DNA of 64,000 nucleotides. Source: Opitutaceae bacterium. Its GTDB lineage: Bacteria; Verrucomicrobiota; Verrucomicrobiia; Opitutales; Opitutaceae. Positions 58,378 to 64,000 of the stretch are shown piece by piece. The stretch spans positions 1 through 64,000 of the forward strand of contig PLXS01000010.1 in the NCBI GenBank assembly GCA_003151515.1. Direction: 5' to 3'. Within the stretch, counting starts at the first letter, position 1. Every line of letters begins with the position of its first letter. The notes below the pieces were generated by a model. It was not told where the DNA came from and ran no database searches. It saw nothing but the letters and a program-made list of their open reading frames with translations. The position numbers and the translations under genes are program-made.

Positions 58378-60663
58378 ATGAAACGGCTCCTTCTTGCAAC
58401 AGCCCTGCTCGCGGCGGCGGGCGCCCTGCGCGGCGTCGACAAGGTCCCCGAATTCGCGATCACGGACCGGTACGTGACCAGCCCGACCATGCTCGTGCGC
58501 GCGGGCGCCGACGGGGAGCTTAGGGAGGTGTGGAGCGGGATGGGCCCGAAGAGGATGCTTCACGTGCCGCTCTTCCTCGAAACCTCGATCTTCGGGCAGG
58601 TCTTGAGGGACGGGGCCTGGGCGGACCTGCGCAAGCTCAAGTACGGGGGCGAGGGCACGCTGCCGGGGCACATCCTGCTCGCGACCGAGGACGGGACCGT
58701 GCGGATCGAGGTGGCCTCGCGCCGGTCCGCGGGCGACGGCCCGGTCTTCGTGCGGTACGCGTTCGACAACCCGGTCGACTTCCGGCTGACGGCCAGGTTC
58801 AAGTACCCGGAGTTCACCAGGGCCTTCGAGAAGGACGACCGCGCCGGAACGGACTCGTTCACGACCGTGTGGAGGGACGTGAACGCCGTCATCCACACGA
58901 CCCAGGGCCCGGGGCTCGTCCTGGCGACCCGGCCCACGGGCGCCACGCTGTCGCTCGACGCGACGGGGTTCGTCAAGGAGATCAAGGGCGCGCGCGAGGT
59001 GATCCTTTGCGTCGACGCCACGGAGCCCGCCTTCGCGCCGGCGCCGCATGAGGACTACGTCACCTCGTGGATCGGCCGCTTGGGGGGCGTCCGCGACGCG
59101 GACGCCGACTACGCGGCCAGCCGCGTCTCCCTGGCGAGCGAGAACCGCAAGCTCGACAGGCTCTTCAAGAGCTCGATCGACGCCATCGTGACCCACCAGT
59201 TCGCCTCCGGCGACGTGATGGCCGACGTGTTCTTCTACAGGGACTCCTGGCTGCGGGACGGCACCTACACGATGATCGGCCTCGCGCTGGCCGGGGACTA
59301 CGCCGCGGTCGAGCGCTACTTCGCCTTCTGGGACGCCCAGAGGGACTTCTCCGTCGGGGGGGAGCGGGAGGCGCAGCAGGCCGCGATCGCCATCACCGGC
59401 ATGTGGCTCTACTCGAGGGTGAGCCCGGACCCCCGCGCGTTCCTCGGCGCCGTGTGGCCCTACGCGAGTTACTACGCGGACTACTTCGCGGGGCGCGTCG
59501 AGAGGGAGGGGATGCTCAACCTGGCCGAGGAGTGGATCTGCTTCATACCGGCCCCGTCGAGCTGGCCCAACGCCGAGGTCTACAGCGGCCTGCGCGCCGC
59601 GGCCAAGATGGCGTCCGAGCTGGGCCGGCAGGCCGAGGCCGCCCGCTGGAGCGCCGCGGCCGACCGCCTGAGGGAGCGCTTCGTGGCCCAGGCCTACGAC
59701 GCGCAGAAGGGCCGCATCATCCCGATGGCCGGCCCCCCGGGCAGGGCCTTCACGGACCCCGAGTACCCGAAGGCCGAGAACCGCAACGGCCCGCTGCGCG
59801 ACGAGCGCGTCGACGCCGGGATGCTCATCATCGGGCGGTTGGACGCCCTGGGCCGCGGCCAGTCGGTCATCCCCGTCGACGACCCCATGTTCGCCTCGAC
59901 CCAGGACCAGGTGCGCCGCGACCTCGAGAACCCCGACCACTCCATATTCCGGTTCGGGCCGAACCCGGCGAGCCCCCACGCCCCGCAGGGCGAGCTGGAC
60001 ACCTGGCCGATCATCATGTCCTGGGCCGCCCAGGACGAGTGGCTCCTCGGAAGGACGGACCTCGCCTGGACGTACCTGCTCTCGGGCATCGTCAACAAGC
60101 GCGGGTACGATGCCGACGCCTGCGCGTACTACCTGCCGGAGTTCTGGGACAGGAACGGCGTCCCGGACAAGCCGCTCATCGTCTGGTCCCACGGCGACTT
60201 CGTGACCTCGGTCCTGCTCCTCTTCCTGGGGGTCGACCTCGAGCCGCAGGGCGCCGACCTTGGGCTCGCCCCGAGCCTGCCCCCCGGCATGGGCCACGCC
60301 CGCCTCGACAACTTCCGCTTCCGCAACTGGCACCTCGACTTCGAGCTCAACCGGGCGGGCGAGCAGGTCGACGTCAAGGTGCGCGCCGCGTGCTCGGACG
60401 CGAACCCGGCTCCCCTCGTGGTGCGCCTGCCGTTCGGCAAGCTGATGACCGTCCTGGCGGGCCAGAACGTGAGGTTCACCGTCGACCCGACGCAGTACTA
60501 CTTGGCGTTCGGGAGGTCGCGCAACGCGGCCGAGCGAGCCGCGATCGCTTCGAGGATCCTCGCCGGCAGGGAGCCCCCCGCGGGCCTGGCCGGCATGAGC
60601 TCCTCAGAGCTCGAGGACTTCACGGCGGGAATCGAGTCGGCGTACGCGCCGCCCGCCCGCTGA
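58378..60663 (+). CDS. Exported six-hairpin glycosidase-like protein
   Basis: A 761-aa protein with a signal peptide (MKRLLLATALLAAAGALRG). The N-terminal about 230 residues are beta-rich; the rest looks like an (alpha/alpha)6 toroid of the glucoamylase/amylo-alpha-1,6-glucosidase type, with aromatic and acidic motifs such as FFYRDSWLRDGTYTMIGLA, EEWICF and AQDEWLLGRTDLAWTYL. This points to an extracytoplasmic glycan hydrolase. The exact family and catalytic pair cannot be fixed from sequence reading. It lies 95 bp downstream of the thi operon, and its expression need not depend on TPP. Confidence 0.65.
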   Translation: MKRLLLATALLAAAGALRGVDKVPEFAITDRYVTSPTMLVRAGADGELREVWSGMGPKRMLHVPLFLETSIFGQVLRDGAWADLRKLKYGGEGTLPGHILLATEDGTVRIEVASRRSAGDGPVFVRYAFDNPVDFRLTARFKYPEFTRAFEKDDRAGTDSFTTVWRDVNAVIHTTQGPGLVLATRPTGATLSLDATGFVKEIKGAREVILCVDATEPAFAPAPHEDYVTSWIGRLGGVRDADADYAASRVSLASENRKLDRLFKSSIDAIVTHQFASGDVMADVFFYRDSWLRDGTYTMIGLALAGDYAAVERYFAFWDAQRDFSVGGEREAQQAAIAITGMWLYSRVSPDPRAFLGAVWPYASYYADYFAGRVEREGMLNLAEEWICFIPAPSSWPNAEVYSGLRAAAKMASELGRQAEAARWSAAADRLRERFVAQAYDAQKGRIIPMAGPPGRAFTDPEYPKAENRNGPLRDERVDAGMLIIGRLDALGRGQSVIPVDDPMFASTQDQVRRDLENPDHSIFRFGPNPASPHAPQGELDTWPIIMSWAAQDEWLLGRTDLAWTYLLSGIVNKRGYDADACAYYLPEFWDRNGVPDKPLIVWSHGDFVTSVLLLFLGVDLEPQGADLGLAPSLPPGMGHARLDNFRFRNWHLDFELNRAGEQVDVKVRAACSDANPAPLVVRLPFGKLMTVLAGQNVRFTVDPTQYYLAFGRSRNAAERAAIASRILAGREPPAGLAGMSSSELEDFTAGIESAYAPPAR

Positions 60664-60672
60664 ACGGCGCGC

Positions 60673-60690
60673 CGGCCCCAAGGCGGGCCG
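60673..60690. terminator. Bidirectional hairpin between convergent genes
   Basis: CGGCCC and GGGCCG form a 6-bp stem around a 6-nt loop in the 28-bp gap between the glycosidase-like and subtilase genes. There is no T-tract on either side, so activity is uncertain. Confidence 0.35.
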
Positions 60691-60691
60691 C

Positions 60692-63600
60692 TCACTGCAG
60701 CAGGTATACCTCGACAAGCCCGATCCCTGGCGCTGCGCCGGGCCCGGACAGTTCCAGCGTGTAGCTTCCCGCCGGCAGGGTCGCCACCATCGCGCTGTCG
60801 GCGGAGCTGGCGGGAATCGAGAACGCGCCGGCGCCCGACATGTCCGACGCCGTGGCCGGCCGCACGGTGACGGCGGCCGTCGAGGTGCCCGGGACCGTGT
60901 TGTTGCCCCAGCCCGTGTTGCTCGCGATAAGGACGCTCGTCGAGTCGTACAGGCCGATCGAGGTCGCGGTCAGCGCGTCCGAGACGCTAAACGGCGCCTG
61001 GGACAGCGTCGGGCCGACGCCGCGCAGAAGCACCGTGACCGGCTGGTCGCCGGCGACCACGAACCCCGCGATCAGGATGTTGCCGCCTGTCCCCACATTG
61101 GCCCGCGCCGAGAGGTTGGCGAGGTACGCGGTCGACGAACCGGTGTCGGCGTCGTAGATCTCCGCCAAGGCGATACCCGTCGTAGAGTTCAGGCCGGCGA
61201 TCTCGGATGTGTACGAGCCTGCGGACAGGCTCTCGTCGATTGCACAGTCTGCGGAACCCGCGGGCAACCCGAAGGCCCCGACCTGGGAGAACAGGCTGGC
61301 GAGCGCCGAGCTGCCGCCCCAGGCAGTCGCCGTCGTTATGGTCGCGTTGCTGGACGTGTTCGTGAGCGTGAGCTGCGGGGTTGAAAGCACCCCCGAGACG
61401 TCGAAGGGCGCCTGCGCGAGCGTCGGGCCGACGCCGCGCAGGAGCACGCCCTTCGTGCCCGAGCCGCTGATGACGAAGCCCGCTATTAGGACGCCGCCGC
61501 CCGTTTGGACGTCGGCGCGCGCCGACAGGTTGACGATCCGGCCGGCGCTCGCCGGGGACGGAGCGGCCACGGTCACGACCGCCGCCGCGCTCGTGAGAGT
61601 CGTGCCGCCGCCCGTCAGGGTCACCGTGTACGTCCCGGCGTTCGACGCGCCGGCCGACGTGACCGAGTAGGTCGAGTTCGCAGCCCCAGCTATTGCCGAG
61701 CCGTTCAGGTTCCACTGGTAGGTGATCCCGCCGGGCCCCGCGGCGTCGACCGAGAGCGTGAACGGCGACCCGGGCGCGACCGAGACCGACTGCGGCTGGA
61801 CCGTGATCTGCAGGGCAGAAGACACGGCACGGCCCGGCCTCTGGGCGTCGAACTGGTACATGGGCCAGTCCGCGGCGGCCTGGCTCGCGCCGATGTTGAA
61901 CGCGTAGACCCTGTGGTCCTCGCTGCCGAAGTACAGCGAGGTGCCGCTGATCACGGGCGAGGAGCGCACGACGTCGTCCGTGGCGTAGACGCGCACGAGC
62001 GAGCCGGAGCCGCTGACCGCGTACACGTTGTGGTCGTAGCAGCCGACGTAGACGACGCCGTTCGCGTCGACCGCCGGGGCGCTGGCCCGCACCTGAGTGC
62101 CGAGGTTGTACCTCCAGTTGAGGGCGCCGCCCGCGCTCGAGAGCGAGTAGAGGTAGCCGTCGTAGCCCGCGAAGTACACGGCGCCGTTCGCGAGCGCGGG
62201 CGCGGACGTGATGCCGTCGCCGACCGCGTAGGTCCAGCGCAGGCTGGAGGCCGGTGTCAGCGAGTAGAAGTTGCCGCTGAGCGTCCCGAAGTAGATGTTG
62301 CCCGCGGAGTCGACCGCGGCCGCCGTGTAGATCTCCTCCCCGGAGACGGGCGCCGTGTAGGTCCACTTGGTCGAGCCGTCGGCGTTGAACGCGTAGAGGA
62401 CGCCGCCGTCGGTGCCTATGTAGATCGTGCCGTCCGGAGCCACCGTCGGCGCCGCGTACGAGAACCCGGCCACCGGCTCCTTCCACTTGAGGGTGCCGGC
62501 GGGATTGAGGGCGTAGAGGTTGCCGTCGTCCGCCTTGATGTAGATCGTCCCGTCCGACGCGATCGCCGGGGAGGACGACAGGCCGTTGTCCAGGCCCGTG
62601 CTCGCGGCCGGGGCGGGCACCGGGAACGTCCACTTGGGCGTCCCGCCCGCGGAGAACGCGTAGACGTTGCCGTCGGTGCACCCGGCGTAGACGGTCCCGT
62701 CGGAGCCGATCGCCGCCGAGCTCGTGTCGAAGATGTTCCCGGCCGCGTGGCTCCAGCGAAGCGTCCCGTCGGCGTTGAAGGCGTAGAAGCTGTTGTCGTT
62801 GCTGCCGACGTAGACCGTCCCGTCCGGGCCGACCGCCGGGGAGCACGTGACGGCGTCGCCCGTCGACGCCTGCCACGCCGCGTCGTCGATCGACAGCGTG
62901 AACTCGCCCACGTCGCTCGAGGTGACGCCGTCGACCTTGATCATGTAGGTCGTTCCCGCCGTCGCGCCGAAGGCGCAGACGCAACCGCTCGCGACCGTGG
63001 TCGTGCCAGAGGGGGCCGCCCCCTGCGCCACGTCGAGCGCCGTCAGGCTGGAGATGGAGTCTCCCGTGTACACGCTGGCCTCGACCGTGAAGTCGTAGCT
63101 ATAGGCCGCGACCTGGGCCGGCCCCGTGAAGGGCGACGTCCAGGAGTACCACAGGGAGTGCCCCCCGGCGTTACCGAGGATCTCGGGCTCCCCGGACTGC
63201 AGCGACGCGTTCACATTGGCGTCCAGGACCGACACGCTGCGGCCGCTCAAGACCTCCGGCGCCGAGAACGAGTCGTTGTCCGGGGTCGTGTTGATCGCCA
63301 GGACCGTCTGGCCGCTCTGGCTGCCCTGGCCCTGGACGTTGATCTGGTAGGTCGCCCCGGCCGTGGTGTGGAACGTGACCTCGCTGTACGACACCAGGGC
63401 GCCGCTTCCCTCCATGGGCTCGGTCGCGTAGTTGGCGTTGGTGGCGACGGGGCTGAGCGAGGCGAGGCTGGTGCCCGTGTAGACGCCCAGGAGCGTCGCA
63501 TACGTGCTCCCGCCCGGGATCTGCCCGCCGTCGGTGCCGCTCGTGTCAACCTCCACGGTCGCGTCCTGCGGCGCGGTCCACTGCCACCAGAGCGAATGCG

Positions 63601-64000
63601 AGCCGTCCATCCCGCTGATCTGGGGCGTGCCCGACTCGAGGGCCGCGGGCGAGTCGGCGTTGTTCGTGACCGTGTAGGGGTCCAGGCCCACGAGCGTGGT
63701 CCTGTTCTTGAAGAGCGCGTTGGGCGGCGTGCTGGCAGCCGTCCCGTTGAGCGCCTTCGCGAGGTCGAGCCTTCCCCCGGTCATGCACTTGCCGGCGAGG
63801 CCCGCGTTCGTGTCGGCCGAGTTGAGCACCCTGTTTATGGTCTCCCGGTACGTGTCGCCCGGGAACTGCGCCCGCAAGAGGGCGACCGTGCCCGTGACAA
63901 AGGGCGCGGCCATGGACGTCCCGCTCAGGTACTCGTACGAGGAGTTGCTCGAGTAGTAGGTCGAGAGGATGTTCTCGCCCGGCGCGAATATGGCGACCGA
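60692..64000 (-). CDS. Multidomain subtilase (S8 peptidase), C-terminal part, runs off the window
   Basis: Partial gene: the N-terminus, including catalytic Asp and His, lies beyond position 64000. The visible part opens with AIFAPGENILSTYYSS and the catalytic serine motif SGTSMAAPFVTG. Two pre-peptidase-like beta domains follow (SHSLWWQWTAP and GHSLWYSWTSP). A long PQQ/BamB-like beta-propeller comes next, with repeats such as SSAAIGSDGTVYAGCTDGNV and DGTIYIGTDGGVLYAFN. Then an Ig-like domain (VTYQWNLNGSAIAG-type) and two C-terminal repeats containing GFVISG/GFVVAG and VLLRGVGPTL. The C-terminal repeats are typical of exported Opitutaceae proteins and may serve in surface sorting or anchoring. 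Substrate and partner are unknown. Confidence 0.92.
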   Translation of the reverse strand, partial: SVAIFAPGENILSTYYSSNSSYEYLSGTSMAAPFVTGTVALLRAQFPGDTYRETINRVLNSADTNAGLAGKCMTGGRLDLAKALNGTAASTPPNALFKNRTTLVGLDPYTVTNNADSPAALESGTPQISGMDGSHSLWWQWTAPQDATVEVDTSGTDGGQIPGGSTYATLLGVYTGTSLASLSPVATNANYATEPMEGSGALVSYSEVTFHTTAGATYQINVQGQGSQSGQTVLAINTTPDNDSFSAPEVLSGRSVSVLDANVNASLQSGEPEILGNAGGHSLWYSWTSPFTGPAQVAAYSYDFTVEASVYTGDSISSLTALDVAQGAAPSGTTTVASGCVCAFGATAGTTYMIKVDGVTSSDVGEFTLSIDDAAWQASTGDAVTCSPAVGPDGTVYVGSNDNSFYAFNADGTLRWSHAAGNIFDTSSAAIGSDGTVYAGCTDGNVYAFSAGGTPKWTFPVPAPAASTGLDNGLSSSPAIASDGTIYIKADDGNLYALNPAGTLKWKEPVAGFSYAAPTVAPDGTIYIGTDGGVLYAFNADGSTKWTYTAPVSGEEIYTAAAVDSAGNIYFGTLSGNFYSLTPASSLRWTYAVGDGITSAPALANGAVYFAGYDGYLYSLSSAGGALNWRYNLGTQVRASAPAVDANGVVYVGCYDHNVYAVSGSGSLVRVYATDDVVRSSPVISGTSLYFGSEDHRVYAFNIGASQAAADWPMYQFDAQRPGRAVSSALQITVQPQSVSVAPGSPFTLSVDAAGPGGITYQWNLNGSAIAGAANSTYSVTSAGASNAGTYTVTLTGGGTTLTSAAAVVTVAAPSPASAGRIVNLSARADVQTGGGVLIAGFVISGSGTKGVLLRGVGPTLAQAPFDVSGVLSTPQLTLTNTSSNATITTATAWGGSSALASLFSQVGAFGLPAGSADCAIDESLSAGSYTSEIAGLNSTTGIALAEIYDADTGSSTAYLANLSARANVGTGGNILIAGFVVAGDQPVTVLLRGVGPTLSQAPFSVSDALTATSIGLYDSTSVLIASNTGWGNNTVPGTSTAAVTVRPATASDMSGAGAFSIPASSADSAMVATLPAGSYTLELSGPGAAPGIGLVEVYLLQ

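Overview
The window is GC-rich, gene-dense bacterial chromosome that best fits the Verrucomicrobiota, probably an Opitutaceae-like lineage. The pointers are diaminopimelate synthesis through LL-diaminopimelate aminotransferase, a remnant of the DUF1501/DUF1553 genes typical of the Planctomycetes-Verrucomicrobia group, an exported subtilase ending in the repeat 'NLSAR...GFV..G...VLLRGVGPTL' that I associate with Opitutaceae, two MacB/FtsX-like permeases of the type common in Acidobacteria and Verrucomicrobia, and a Bacteroides-like arrangement of thiamin genes. The organism has a Gram-negative envelope (KDO activation, MlaFED-type lipid transport, lipoproteins). I saw no prophage, insertion sequence, CRISPR array or defence island.

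Layout. 1-10 kb: tRNA-Pro(GGG), endonuclease III, glycine decarboxylase (gcvP) coupled to a fumarylacetoacetate-hydrolase-family enzyme, an OPT transporter, an M13 peptidase, and a panC-panE pair whose PanC has unusual active-site substitutions. 11-24.7 kb: dapL, a four-gene Mla/MCE lipid-transport operon, a RecD2 helicase, two small orphan proteins, a GMC oxidoreductase with its Tat-exported small subunit, a GT39-type glycosyltransferase and apt. 24.9-35.4 kb: a lysine 2,3-aminomutase-like radical SAM enzyme, carA, kdsB, HPr, TatD, a lone ABC ATPase, an arsR-arsC-acr3 arsenic operon with a visible promoter and palindromic operator, a dienelactone hydrolase, a CBS protein and two poorly characterised proteins.

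35.4-50 kb: a polar amino-acid-type ABC importer (binding protein, permease, ATPase), a sulfite-oxidase-fold molybdoenzyme, topoisomerase IV subunits (parE-parC) behind an exported M20 amidohydrolase, a sparse AT-richer stretch with one small membrane protein, and two large FtsX/MacB-like permeases. 50-58.3 kb: a decayed DUF1501/DUF1553 fossil, then a TPP riboswitch controlling thiC-thiS-tenI-thiE-thiG-thiH-thiF-thiD, nearly a complete thiamin phosphate pathway (HMP branch, thiazole branch with sulfur carrier, coupling enzyme). 58.4-64 kb: an exported six-hairpin-glycosidase-like protein and, entering from the right edge, a large multidomain subtilase.

Themes across the window. Nine adjacent gene pairs share a 4-nt stop/start overlap (ATGA, GTGA or TTGA), and four convergent gene pairs share a single CTAG that supplies both TAG stop codons. 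Many starts lack a recognisable Shine-Dalgarno sequence. I did not find a clearly new multi-gene system. The observations I would follow up first are the PanC active-site divergence, the shared CTAG stops, the DUF1501/DUF1553 fossil, the ParC residues at the quinolone-contact positions, and the palindromic ars operator.
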